A stretch of DNA of 64,000 nt from Secundilactobacillus mixtipabuli (GCF_002217925.1 NZ_BCMF01000001.1:124001-188000); one strand, 5' to 3'. Shown: positions 54,985-64,000, numbered from the stretch's first letter. Made by a program: numbers and translations. Notes: a model not told the origin generated them from the letters alone.

Positions 54985-56871
54985 CTATTCACCAACCGGA
55001 ACACCCAACGACACTGGTAAATTCCGCGGATCCATCAAACTAATCGTCAGCGGTTGATTCAACGCCTGAATCAGCTTCATCTTAGTAGCATAGTTATCAG
55101 CCAGATACTGCTGCTTTGATAACGCCTTCGTCCAGTCCGTAAATTCATCACGCTTCATATCTGAACCAGTAACCAGAGCAATCGGCTCGCCATGCGTCAC
55201 ACGCAACAGTTCACGATAGTGTTCGTTATTGAGTGTACCCAACAGTAGACCGCTCTGATTGAATTGAGTCTTCAGCCACCAATCAGCAAAGCCATCAATA
55301 CTATCAAATGCCTGCACCTGCATGCCCACCGCGTTTAACAGCTCCACTTGGATCAGTTCATCTTGTTCGTACCGCACGTTCAAAATACCTAGTCCACTTT
55401 GGCTGTAATACTCATCGCGATTCTTAGTGCCATCATCATTATAAAAGCGGTTAGCGGTCAGTTGACCTTCCCTAGTCAGCGTACTGCTTTCTGCTAGGTG
55501 GTCACCCTTATATGAATCAACCGTAGAAACGGCATCACTCTGATCAAAATAGTGCGCCTTAAGTGTCCAGCCATTATCCAATACCAGCGTCCGCTCCGTG
55601 TGATCATCGTTCCACTCGTCAGTAACGGCGTTATCCGGCAACTGATACTTAGCGCCTAACTCGCCTTGATGCTGCAGACTATACAGTGGGTTGTAGACCG
55701 AGACCACGCCACCCTTAACTTGTAATTCAGTCGTCCATTTCGCAATCTGGCTGGTTAAGTTCAGTTTAAATTGACTGGTATATAAGCCAATCCGACCAGC
55801 GCCACGGTCAGTTATCACCTTTATCGCTGACTTGAGTTGGGCAAACTGCTCATCGTCCACACCATCCATATCCACGATAATCTCGGAATCTTCACCAAAC
55901 TTCAGCTGCTTAACTGGAACTGACACACCCAACCAACCAGCGATTTCTTGATTAGCAGCCGCCAGTTCTTTGTTCTTTTCGTCTAAATGACCTTGTAGCT
56001 TAGCTAATTCATCTTGGTTCTTGGTTAATTCTTGCGTTAAAGCATCCAGATGCTTAGAACGTCCCTCATCGTCAGAGGCTATTTTAAGCTGAACTTCTTC
56101 CAACTGATTATTAACATCCCGGAGTTCTTTTTGGTCAGTCGTCAATTTATCGCGCACTGTCTGCAGCTGGCTCTTCAAATCCTGCTGTTTCTCTTCTACT
56201 GCAGAAATAGTGGTCGCATTCTTTTCGCGTTCATCTTTATTGTTCTCAATATCATCCCGATACTGATCCGCTAAGGTCACAATCACAGCCGGATCCTTTT
56301 CACTTTCAAACTTAGCTGAAATATCCTTTTCGGATTGAACCAGTTGCTGTTGCTTCTTGTTAAGACCAGCTAATTCTTCATTAATTTCCTGCACTTGATC
56401 AATTAACGAACCCGCCTGGTCCTGATTTTCTTTAATTTTGGCACTCAGCTCACTTTGCTTTTTAACTAGCGGAGCAGACGCATCCTGAGTTTCCTTCTCC
56501 ATTTCGTTTTGAATCTTAGTTACCTGGGTACCAGCATCATCAACTAACTTCTGAGCATTGGCCTTCTCAGTGTTAAGCTGATCAGCCTCTTTTTGAATGC
56601 TCGTTTGTTTGTCAAATAGTAAGCTTTGTAAAGATTCACGCTGGCCGTTATATTGTTGAGCTACCTTAGTTAGTTCATCCTTAAATGTTGAAATGGAAGT
56701 TTCCTCTGAGTCTTTCTGCTCTTCTGTTTCAAGGTCACTGGCCTCAACACTAGTCTGATTTTGACTTGCGGATTGATTAACTTGTGTTTCCTCTACATTA
56801 CTATTCTCTTTTTCATTACGTTTGATAATTTCTGAATTCGATTTCCCGTGAAATAAATCTCGAATACCCAT
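54985..56871 (-). CDS. Large coiled-coil protein with C-terminal GtfB-like beta repeats
   Basis: 628 residues, no signal peptide. Residues 1-60 polar; 60-315 are an extended coiled coil (heptads rich in Glu, Gln, Lys, e.g. QEINEELAGLNKKQQQLVQSEKDIS); 320-628 form a globular part with tandem beta strands such as NGWTLKAHYFDQSD, GQLTANRFYNDDGTKNRDEYY. The latter resembles the accessory beta-sheet of GtfA/GtfB-type glycosyltransferase complexes that modify Ser-rich or S-layer surface proteins. No catalytic glycosyltransferase motif is evident. It may be an accessory subunit or a cytoplasmic scaffold; family uncertain. Confidence 0.5.
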   Translation of the reverse strand: MGIRDLFHGKSNSEIIKRNEKENSNVEETQVNQSASQNQTSVEASDLETEEQKDSEETSISTFKDELTKVAQQYNGQRESLQSLLFDKQTSIQKEADQLNTEKANAQKLVDDAGTQVTKIQNEMEKETQDASAPLVKKQSELSAKIKENQDQAGSLIDQVQEINEELAGLNKKQQQLVQSEKDISAKFESEKDPAVIVTLADQYRDDIENNKDEREKNATTISAVEEKQQDLKSQLQTVRDKLTTDQKELRDVNNQLEEVQLKIASDDEGRSKHLDALTQELTKNQDELAKLQGHLDEKNKELAAANQEIAGWLGVSVPVKQLKFGEDSEIIVDMDGVDDEQFAQLKSAIKVITDRGAGRIGLYTSQFKLNLTSQIAKWTTELQVKGGVVSVYNPLYSLQHQGELGAKYQLPDNAVTDEWNDDHTERTLVLDNGWTLKAHYFDQSDAVSTVDSYKGDHLAESSTLTREGQLTANRFYNDDGTKNRDEYYSQSGLGILNVRYEQDELIQVELLNAVGMQVQAFDSIDGFADWWLKTQFNQSGLLLGTLNNEHYRELLRVTHGEPIALVTGSDMKRDEFTDWTKALSKQQYLADNYATKMKLIQALNQPLTISLMDPRNLPVSLGVPVGE

Positions 56872-57385
56872 GTTTTTCCCTCCTGAAACCCATTTATTTA
56901 TATTCTATCATTGAAACAGCAGAATCAATCGATTTCATGAAACTTTCTGTTATCCATTTTACTAACTGGAAAATTACTTTCTAATGTCTATTATATCCAC
57001 TTAAACTACAAGTGTGGGCAAGTCTCCATACCAGAAATTTTTTGGATTTTTCTTTAAATGGACCCCAAAATAATATACAAAATCACCAAGGCAAAAAATA
57101 TCAGACTTCTAGGTAGCGCGTTAGCCCGAACATTGTATGTCATATACACTATCAATTTAAGGTCGAGTTAGTTTAAATACTTGTCAACATAGTACTCCAA
57201 AAAGCGTAACTAAGTGTTGACCTTAATACTAGGTGCTAAGTCGTAACTTCCACGATGCTCGTAATACCATAAGTTGATTTAGTTGTAATTATGTAATCTA
57301 GAAATAGTAAAAAGCACAGCCACAAAATTGCGACTGTGCATACGAATCACCAATACGATTTTAAAATGACACAAAAAATTACTAA
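56872..57385. other. Gene-free A+T-rich region with hairpin 57308-57343
   Basis: No coding frame. GCACAGCCACAA pairs with TTGCGACTGTGC, T5 on the minus strand (about 57308-57335): an extra leftward terminator downstream of the S-layer gene. Nothing else recognised. Confidence 0.5.
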
Positions 57386-57389
57386 GACA

Positions 57390-57424
57390 AAAAAGAAACC
57401 AACTCATAAGTGAGTCGGTTCCTT
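57390..57424 (-). terminator. Terminator of S-layer paralogue 3
   Basis: GGAACCGACTCA pairs with TGAGTTGGTTTC; T6 tail on the minus strand. Confidence 0.75.
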
Positions 57425-57460
57425 TGCTAACAAAGAACTTAATTAGCTTAAACTAACTAA

Positions 57461-58816
57461 TTAGTTTAAGAAATCAGAGTTACCTTGTTCTGATGGAGTA
57501 GTTGAAGGAATGCTGTCAACGGCAGTACCCTTAACAAGAACTAAGCGAACGTTTTGACCAAACTTAACGTTGTTGTTAGCATCCTTTGTGTCTTGAGCAC
57601 TTACAGTATAAACATCATACTTGCCATCAGCATTCTTAGCTGCTGAGTAAAGCTTTTGCCCAGCAAATGCACCAGCAAGATGTTCTGCAGGAACAGTATC
57701 AGCAGTTGCACCGTAGAGGTATTCCTTTTGTTGAGTTGGAGTTAATGTTAATTTGCTGGTGGTAGTAGTAGTAAATGGAACTGCTACATTACCATCCATA
57801 ACATACAAATCAACTTTTGAAGTAGCTGCTTGGGCAACTAAGGCACGAGCAGTACCGCCAAAGTATGAAGCATCAGGAACAAGACCCTTGTATGCATAAC
57901 CAGCAGGAACGTTGGCTTCAGCAAATTTATCAAGGCTTAAGCCAGCACCATTAGTTTCGTGGGTGTATTTTTGGTTAGCCTTAGTGTTTGCAGTAGTAAC
58001 GAATGTCTTGTCTGCACCAGCAACAACGTTACCGTTTGAACCTTGGTAAACAACCTTGATGCTGTTATCGTTAGTAGCTTCTGGGTCAGCTTGTGGGTTC
58101 TTAACGTTAGAAGCCTTTACCCATGCGCCATTAAGTTCAGTAGTGGTAGTACCATTGCTTAACTTAGTAGAAGCAATTTCGTACCAAGTTTCGCCTTCGC
58201 GTGAAGTAGTGACGGCCTTGTCAAAAGTGAATGAAGCACCGGCATACTTGTCAGTAGCAGCTAATACAGAACCGTTAACAGTAGCGCGGCCAATCTTGTA
58301 TTGTGCGTATGCTGGTTGAGCATAGAACAATGTGTTAGCATCCTTGCTAGTAGTAGCAGTTAAGTTGAATGTGTCAGTAGCTTTAGGAGCAGTAGCATCC
58401 TTAGTAGTGTTGTAAGCAGCTACACCACCGGCAAATTTGTCTGTAGCCTTACCACCGTAAACATATCCACGGTATGCACCGTCGAATGAAACAACCTTGT
58501 AGTAAACTGATCCACGATCAGTAACAGCTACACGGTATGCACGGAAGTTAGCAGCACCCTTGTTTGATTCTGCAAGCTTCTTAGCAGTAACAGTAGAAGC
58601 AACAACCTTAGCACCCTTAACAGTACCTGGCTTAGTGTAAACAGCGTTAGTACCTGTTAATGTAACGTTACGTGATGTTGCAGCAGTGGTCATAGTAGTA
58701 TCTGACTTCACTGTAGCAGCTTTAGCTGAAGCGTTAGCAGTTGTTGCGCCAGCAGCGGCAACAAATGAAACTGCAGCTAAACCTAAATAAAGAGACTTCT
58801 TTAAACTAGATTGCAT
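57461..58816 (-). CDS. slpA: S-layer protein paralogue 3 (major-type)
   Basis: 451 residues from ATG 58814-58816 (GGAGG 8 bases upstream). The start MQSSLKKSLYLGLAAVSFVAAAG is the classical L. brevis/L. buchneri SlpA signal peptide. The wall-binding half has RNVTLTGTNAVYTKPGTVKGAKVV, DRGSVYYKVVSFDGAYRGYVYGGK and REGETWYEIAS; the C-terminal half is Thr/Ala/Asn-rich. Codons are strongly biased (GTA, GCA, CTT-poor set typical of very highly expressed genes), unlike paralogues 1 and 2, suggesting this is the main array protein. Confidence 0.9.
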   Translation of the reverse strand: MQSSLKKSLYLGLAAVSFVAAAGATTANASAKAATVKSDTTMTTAATSRNVTLTGTNAVYTKPGTVKGAKVVASTVTAKKLAESNKGAANFRAYRVAVTDRGSVYYKVVSFDGAYRGYVYGGKATDKFAGGVAAYNTTKDATAPKATDTFNLTATTSKDANTLFYAQPAYAQYKIGRATVNGSVLAATDKYAGASFTFDKAVTTSREGETWYEIASTKLSNGTTTTELNGAWVKASNVKNPQADPEATNDNSIKVVYQGSNGNVVAGADKTFVTTANTKANQKYTHETNGAGLSLDKFAEANVPAGYAYKGLVPDASYFGGTARALVAQAATSKVDLYVMDGNVAVPFTTTTTSKLTLTPTQQKEYLYGATADTVPAEHLAGAFAGQKLYSAAKNADGKYDVYTVSAQDTKDANNNVKFGQNVRLVLVKGTAVDSIPSTTPSEQGNSDFLN

Positions 58817-59250
58817 GTGAAATTCCTCCAAACATATATTTATGTAACTCATCAAGCATAAACAGTATACACAATATTCAAACAAATGTTAAGTAAAATA
58901 ATACTCACACTTGTATTTGAAGGTTGTATAAGAGTTGCTTAACTCTATAAATGAGTCTAACTCATCACCCTACTGTCTTCAAGAATTCTGCTTGATTTGT
59001 AGCCAGCTTGTAATATTTTCACATAAGTGCAAAATGATAAATCGCTATGAAAGCCCATACATGCATGGTTTTGCGACCCTTTAACATATTATGGTGTCAT
59101 AATCTGTAACATTAATATTACAAATTATTCTTAAGAATTGGGGGCGAAAGTTTATGCAAGAAAAGCTGAAATTACTGCTTAAAAATAATTTAATTTATTT
59201 TTGTGATTGACTAAATTTCTAAAATTTTCTTCTGTATTTACCAGTTGCTT
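58817..59250. other. Upstream region of slpA, no gene
   Basis: About 430 A+T-rich bases. GTTGTATAAGAGTTG and TTATGGTGTCATAA occur; S-layer genes of this group usually have long leaders with two promoters. No RNA gene or coding frame recognised. Confidence 0.4.
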
Positions 59251-60456
59251 CTATATTAATTGTCCCGCATGTGCCAATAATGTGCCCAATCGTTTCATCC
59301 CATCATCGATTTCGGCTGGTGTGAGACCGGTAAAGTTCAACCGCATGCCGTTGGTGTGATCCTTGTAGGCATAGAAGTTCTTGGAAGGCACGTAAGCAAT
59401 ATGCTGCTTAGGCGTTGCCTCGTTATATAGGAGATCCGTGGTGTTGATGGCGTCGTTCACCGTTACCCAGGTGAAGAAGCCCCCTTCTGGCTTAGTAGCA
59501 GACACGCCTTCTGGCAGGTACTTCTGGCAAGCGTCGATCATGGCTTGCATCCGCACCAGGTACTCCTTATTCAGGTTAGTGATATGATCATCCAGACTGT
59601 TATTCGCCAAGAAGTGATTGATTGCCTGTGCCGTGATGTTTGGAACTTCCAGATCCGCGGCTTCCTTCAACTTATAGAGCTGTTGGATAATCGTCTTATC
59701 AGCCACTAACCAGCCAGTCCGCAACGTTGGCATTAGCACTTTAGAAAAACTTGATAGGAAGATAACGCGGCCTTCGGTATCAAAGTGCTTGATACTTGGC
59801 AGTGATTTGCCCGTATAGCGCAGGTCACGGTACGGGGTATCTTCCAGTACGATAAAGTTATACTTGTTGGCAAGTTCGACGACTTTTTGCCGTTTTTCCA
59901 GTGACATGGTGACACCGCCTGGATTATGGAAGTCAGAAACGGTGTAGAGGAACTTGATCTCAGGGTGCTGTTTCAAGGTGGCTTCCAGCTGATCAGTGTT
60001 TAAACCGTCGTTTTCTAATTCGACTTCATAATAGGTAGGTTCGTACATATCAAAGGAAGATAAGGCACCGACATAGGTTGGTGCTTCAACCACCATGGCG
60101 TCACCCTTGTTCAGCAGTGCTTTAGCCACGAGGTCGATTCCCTGCTGGCCGCCAGCTGTCAACATGACGTTTTCAGCAGTGACATTTTCAATCTGCATCT
60201 TATCCATGGCACGTTGAGCTAACCGCTCACGGAGTTCTACGGGGCCATCTACCGTGTGGTATTGAAAGGTGTGGTTGCCTTCTGCTGCCATGGCATCTAA
60301 GTAAGCCTGCTGCATGGCTTTTGCAGGAAATAAACTCTCCGCTGGCGCACCAGCAGTAAACTTGATCGCGTCCTCGTAATTCATGACTGGGAACAGTCCG
60401 GCTAACCGTGATGGCACCTCAGGCTGAACACGTGTTGCAAATAGTTTATTATCCAT
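59251..60456 (-). CDS. PLP-dependent aminotransferase (class I, 2-aminoadipate/KAT type)
   Basis: 401 residues from ATG 60454-60456 (GAGGG 7 bases upstream). Aminotransferase fold I: FTAGAPAESLFPAKAM, TAGGQQGIDLVAKALL, DFHNPGGVTMSLEKRQ, VLEDTPYRDLRY and the PLP-binding lysine in LSSFSKVLMPTLRTGW. Resembles the catalytic half of MocR proteins and LysN-type transaminases acting on aromatic or branched amino acids. It faces the LysR gene across a 184-base divergent promoter region, so is likely its target. Confidence 0.87.
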   Translation of the reverse strand: MDNKLFATRVQPEVPSRLAGLFPVMNYEDAIKFTAGAPAESLFPAKAMQQAYLDAMAAEGNHTFQYHTVDGPVELRERLAQRAMDKMQIENVTAENVMLTAGGQQGIDLVAKALLNKGDAMVVEAPTYVGALSSFDMYEPTYYEVELENDGLNTDQLEATLKQHPEIKFLYTVSDFHNPGGVTMSLEKRQKVVELANKYNFIVLEDTPYRDLRYTGKSLPSIKHFDTEGRVIFLSSFSKVLMPTLRTGWLVADKTIIQQLYKLKEAADLEVPNITAQAINHFLANNSLDDHITNLNKEYLVRMQAMIDACQKYLPEGVSATKPEGGFFTWVTVNDAINTTDLLYNEATPKQHIAYVPSKNFYAYKDHTNGMRLNFTGLTPAEIDDGMKRLGTLLAHAGQLI

Positions 60457-60640
60457 ATTAAAACCCTCAACTTTCATATTGTGAGACTTGTTATTTTACT
60501 GATTTGCCTTTATGGTATACTTCTTGTTAGTGTTCGTATAGCTCAAGCTGTTCACTTTTAGGTGAAAATAGTTCACCCATGTTGTTAATGTATGAGCAAA
60601 CTTTAATTGGTCGTTGATTTGATTTAATGGAGGCCGTTTC

Positions 60641-61540
60641 ATGATTCCTTTTGCTTACCAAGTTTTTAGTACCGTGATCCAAGAAGGTACCTTTCAAAAA
60701 GCTGCTTTGAAGCTGAACGTCACGCCCAGTGCGGTCAGCCATTCGATTACCCAACTTGAAACTGAACTGGGCTTCCCCATCTTCATCCGTTCCCGATCCG
60801 GTGCTGAGCTCACTGCCAACGGCCGGACGATTTTACCCATCATCCAAGAGATTTTGAACAGTCAGGCGCGATTGGAACAGGAGGCCGCCGATATTAACGG
60901 GTTGAATGCTGGTTCAATTCGGATTGGTGCGTTCTCATCCGTCTGCATCAACTGGCTGCCACCCATCATTCAGTCATTTAAGAAGCAATACCCTAATATC
61001 GACATTGCGGTGAGCCAATCAGGGTTCAACGAGATCGTGCAAAACGTGAAGAACGGGACGCTAGATCTGGGGTTTGCGGTGATGCCCGTCAGTGAGAATC
61101 TCATCGTTGATAATCTGGTCAAAGATGAAATCTACTGTGTGGCGCCGAAGGGCTTTATCCCTAGGAACAAGAAGTCCGTCACCAACGCGGATCTGGAAGA
61201 CCGCGACTTCATCCTGCAGTCCGGTGACTATGACCGTGATACTAAAGCGGCGCTGGACTACTACGGCATTCAGCCAAACCTGATTCACTTCTCCATTGAT
61301 GATCAATCAATCGTCGCCATGGTGGAAGCCGGACTGGGATTAGGCATTCTGCCGGAGCTGGCGTTACAGAAGATTACGGGTGACGTGGCCGTTTATCCGT
61401 TTGAGCACCCCTTCTACCGGTCGATTGGGCTGGCAACTTCGGCGGTGCAGGCCAAGGCACCGTCTACTCAGCGCATGATTGAAACAATCAAGGCGTTTGT
61501 GGAGAAGAAGTATCCGGAAGCGTTGTTGGTGAGAGAATAG
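60641..61540 (+). CDS. LysR-family transcriptional regulator
   Basis: 299 residues. N-terminal winged HTH (YQVFSTVIQEGTFQKAALKLNVTPSAVSHSITQLETELG) and a type-2 periplasmic-binding-like effector domain (GSIRIGAFSSVCINWLPPIIQSF, LDLGFAVMPV, MVEAGLGLGILPELAL). GGAGG lies 7 bases before the ATG. Divergent from the aminotransferase; it probably controls that gene and itself. Confidence 0.9.
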   Translation: MIPFAYQVFSTVIQEGTFQKAALKLNVTPSAVSHSITQLETELGFPIFIRSRSGAELTANGRTILPIIQEILNSQARLEQEAADINGLNAGSIRIGAFSSVCINWLPPIIQSFKKQYPNIDIAVSQSGFNEIVQNVKNGTLDLGFAVMPVSENLIVDNLVKDEIYCVAPKGFIPRNKKSVTNADLEDRDFILQSGDYDRDTKAALDYYGIQPNLIHFSIDDQSIVAMVEAGLGLGILPELALQKITGDVAVYPFEHPFYRSIGLATSAVQAKAPSTQRMIETIKAFVEKKYPEALLVRE

Positions 61541-61553
61541 TAAACCTGAATAA

Positions 61554-61595
61554 GCAGCACCCGACAGTTGTGTTATTGTCGGGTGCTGCTTTTAT
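61554..61595 (+). terminator. Terminator of the LysR gene
   Basis: AGCAGCACCCGACA pairs with TGTCGGGTGCTGCT, then TTTATTT. Confidence 0.8.
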
Positions 61596-61609
61596 TTGTG
61601 ACTAAATTT

Positions 61610-61739
61610 TGCGCAAACCCGCAAACTTCTGTGAAGTCGTGGTGTTTTGCTGGTGAGTGGTATTGGGAATTTGTTAAGCTGGTTTTAGAAACTAAATGTT
61701 GGATCACTAAGCCCCCCCCATGAAGGAGGACCTACTGTT
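61610..61739 (+). promoter_or_regulatory. Conserved upstream region, LRR family member 4
   Basis: Contains ACTTCTGTGAAGTCGTGGTGTTTTGC as in the other members (first 12 bases form an ACTTC/GAAGT dyad), a poly-C tract of eight (61712-61719) and AAGGAGGACC before the ATG. Confidence 0.55.
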
Positions 61740-63245
61740 ATGAAAAAGAGTCTTAAACTATTTAGTAGTCTATTAGCGCTGGGCATGATGCTTGGCACAG
61801 GTGCTGGTTCGTTGTCGGCAGCAGCGCAACAGGAAGCAGGCACAACGGTGTCTACCGGTATGACCAAACTTGGTGCGTTGGAAGAACCGAGTGTTCCGGA
61901 TAAAAAAACAGTTCGGTTAGATCCTAATCAGATTACGACTGCCGGCTTTAATAACGTTCCCTGCATCTCTGATGTTGCTTGGAACGATGGACAAAAAGAA
62001 GCCCTATTAGAAGGTGGTACCTTAGAAATCCCAGAGGTAGATAAAGAAGGTAAAGTCATTAAAGGTGTTGATCATTTTGCATTTAGTAAAGAAGAATTGA
62101 ACGCTGAAGCTGGAGACAGCGAAGGTATGAAAGAGGTTGTTTTTGAGAATCCAGAAAATATTGAATACATTGGTCAGGAAGCATTTAAGGGTCATCAGTT
62201 GACGGAGGTCAAACTACCTAACATCAAGCTAATTTATGCAGAAGCCTTTGCTGATAACAAACTTAAGACTGTCGTCATTAACGAAGATTATGAATTGGAT
62301 GACACTGCACTTAAAGGATCTGTATATAATCCTCAAATCAATTCTGACGCGTTCCTTAGCCAAAATTGGGGTGACTTAAGTTTTGATTACCAATCAACAA
62401 TTTCTGTGGATGAGCTTGCTAATAAATTAAACCTCACATTCAGTATCAATAAACATAATATGGCTACCGTTAATGCAATAAACTCCCTAGGTCCTGATGC
62501 AGATAATATCACTGTAGAGGATTCCCAAGAGTTAAAGGTCAATTCGGAAAACGGTGGAACTGCTACTGTTGAGTTGTTTCATGGAACAAGTCCTATATCC
62601 GCACTTAACGGTTCGGCTAAATTAATTGTAAATGCCCGCGAACAACCAGCCCCTGGTCCTGGTCCTGATGGTAACGGTGGTGGTAATGGCGGAAGCCAAC
62701 CTGATAATGGCAATAATGGTAACGAATCCGGCACCAACCCAGATACTGGCAACGGTGGTGGTAATAATGGTAACGAAACTAAACCACAACCGGCTCCTAA
62801 ACCAGAAGAAAAACGGCCTCACACTGTTTACGCTAAGCGTGGCATGAGGCTGCACCGGAATGTTTCATTGACTAGCCCGATCCGGTCATACAAGAAGCAA
62901 AGTCGGGCTAAAGCAGCCAGCTTCCGAGTACGTGGTATTGAATACGACAAGAACGGCAAGAAGCGCTACAAAGTTGACGGTGGTTATATCACTGCTGGTT
63001 CCTCTTATGTAGCGGATAGTCATTTCCGTTCTAACAAGGTACGCCAAGTACGCGTGCTGAGTAACCGTGTGAATAGCTACAAGGACGTGAAACTTTCCTC
63101 GAATAAGAAAGTCCGTTCTTACAAGAAAGGCACTAAATTAAGAGTGAAACGTGTTGTAAACTGGGGTCGTGCGACTCGGTTCGAATTAACTAACGGGCGT
63201 TATATTACGGGTAATAAGCAACTGTTGATTATGGATCAGAATTAA
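61740..63245 (+). CDS. Secreted LRR_5/BspA-like protein with DUF5776-like C-terminal domain, member 4
   Basis: 501 residues, opposite strand to members 1-3. Signal peptide (MKKSLKLFSSLLALGMMLGTGAG), two or three leucine-rich units (IEYIGQEAFKGHQLTEVKLPNIKLIYAEAF), central region, long Gly/Asn linker (about 300-350), then the shared basic domain ending LLIMDQN. Same domain in both orientations of the chromosome points to recombination between copies. Confidence 0.82.
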   Translation: MKKSLKLFSSLLALGMMLGTGAGSLSAAAQQEAGTTVSTGMTKLGALEEPSVPDKKTVRLDPNQITTAGFNNVPCISDVAWNDGQKEALLEGGTLEIPEVDKEGKVIKGVDHFAFSKEELNAEAGDSEGMKEVVFENPENIEYIGQEAFKGHQLTEVKLPNIKLIYAEAFADNKLKTVVINEDYELDDTALKGSVYNPQINSDAFLSQNWGDLSFDYQSTISVDELANKLNLTFSINKHNMATVNAINSLGPDADNITVEDSQELKVNSENGGTATVELFHGTSPISALNGSAKLIVNAREQPAPGPGPDGNGGGNGGSQPDNGNNGNESGTNPDTGNGGGNNGNETKPQPAPKPEEKRPHTVYAKRGMRLHRNVSLTSPIRSYKKQSRAKAASFRVRGIEYDKNGKKRYKVDGGYITAGSSYVADSHFRSNKVRQVRVLSNRVNSYKDVKLSSNKKVRSYKKGTKLRVKRVVNWGRATRFELTNGRYITGNKQLLIMDQN

Positions 63246-63267
63246 ACGATTAGGCATAAGAATCTTA

Positions 63268-63302
63268 AAAGCCAGAAACAGATCTCCTGCTTCTGGCTTT
63301 TC
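63268..63302 (+). terminator. Terminator of LRR member 4
   Basis: AAAAGCCAGAAxCAG pairs with CTGxTTCTGGCTTTT. Confidence 0.75.
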
Positions 63303-63467
63303 GTGTGCTCCACTGAAAATCAGTCTGTGACCAAACTTTGTACAAACCCGCAAACTTCTGTGAAGTCATGGTGTTTTAGTGGTGAGTGGTATTGTTGATT
63401 TGATATGCTGGTTTTAGAAACTAAATGTTGGATTGCTAAGCCCCCCATGAAGGAGGACCTACCTATT

Positions 63468-64000
63468 ATGAAAAAGAGTCTTAAACTATTCAGTAGCGCG
63501 TTAGCTATTGGAATGATACTTGGAACCAATGTTAGTTCTCTGTCGGCTGTAGCTCAGGAAGCATCTGATACAACACCGACATCAAGTTTAACTATAAGCG
63601 GTATAGCTAAAAAAACAAGCGTACGCGGTGTGGAGGTTGTCTTAGGAGCAAACCAGATTACACTTGATGACAACCATTATATTTCAGCTGTTGAATGGAA
63701 AGATAACCAGAAGCAAGACTTATTAAATGGTGGCACACTAGTAATCCCAGCCAATGATAGTAATGGCAATACCATAAAGGGAATTGCCAGCGCAGAATAC
63801 GCAGCAGCAGGTATTTTTTCAGACTATGCCTTGGGGGGGTCCAAGTGAAGCTTCTGGAATAAAAGGGATCAAGTTTATGTCGCCTCAAAACATTGACTAT
63901 GTTGGTGCTTTCGCCTTCTTTGGAAACATGATTACAGAAGTAGAGCTACCAAACACCACCGCAATTGGTAGAGACGCTTTCTATGGCAATTGCATTGAAA
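63468..64000 (+). pseudogene. LRR family member 5, frame broken at a G7 tract; 3' end outside window
   Basis: Starts ATG 63468 behind AAGGAGGACC with the family signal peptide (MKKSLKLFSSALAIGMILGT). The frame is intact to the homopolymer G7 at 63833-63839 and then stops at TGA (63846-63848) after 126 codons. With one G fewer (or two more) the frame continues as PSEASGIKGIKFMSPQNIDYVG and the leucine-rich units AFAFFGNMITEVELPNTTAIG, exactly where paralogues have them, to the window end. So the gene is either switched off by slipped-strand mispairing, decayed, or carries a sequencing error. Confidence 0.8.

Overview
The window comes from a low-to-mid GC Gram-positive bacterium of the family Lactobacillaceae. 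The best clue is three S-layer precursors of the Levilactobacillus brevis / Lentilactobacillus buchneri-kefiri type, with near-identical signal peptides starting M(K/Q)SSLKKS. Other support is strong AGGAGG ribosome binding sites, many TTG starts, an LPxTG adhesin, DUF1129 and DUF951 neighbours, and a chromosome-partition cluster in the usual order. Species cannot be fixed from sequence alone.

Layout. 1-2236: the 5' part of a secreted adhesin that runs off the window. 2.5-13.1 kb: housekeeping genes, namely acetoin/diacetyl reductase, a GlpF-like channel, phosphoglycerate mutase, signal peptidase I with an AI-2E exporter, AzlCD, and a DacA carboxypeptidase with its two-component system. 13.4-20.3 kb: guaB (without CBS domains), a DUF1129 membrane protein, ychF, DUF951, parB, soj, noc and rsmG, all leftward; this cluster normally lies close to the replication origin. 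20.3-21.2 kb: a gene-free block with complex, related secondary-structure elements. 21.2-27 kb: nucleoside hydrolase, AzgA-type purine permease, nupC and rpiA, which together can import nucleosides and channel base and ribose. A 1.4 kb gene-free stretch between nupC and rpiA has its own promoter, LacI-type operator and terminator, and looks like a transcription unit without a protein.

27-64 kb is a cell-surface region. It holds a 2635-residue LPQTG adhesin, a sigma-70-like factor and a possible ComK-like protein, an orphan TnpB, two matrixin-like metalloproteases, NlpC/P60 and C39 peptidases, three S-layer genes, an AlbA/Schlafen-type regulator, a coiled-coil protein, and five members of a secreted leucine-rich-repeat family sharing a nearly identical basic C-terminal domain. 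An aminotransferase/LysR pair interrupts the family.

The main points for a second look are: (i) a 121-bp hairpin repeat with compensatory base changes abutting the stop codons of gpmA and ychF; (ii) the structured block at 20.5-21.0 kb; (iii) the proteinless transcription unit at 25.4-26.1 kb; (iv) the repeat-protein family, which has homopolymer tracts of different length before the ribosome binding sites, internal 63-bp repeats, and one member broken at a G7 tract, all features expected of a phase- and antigen-varying surface system.
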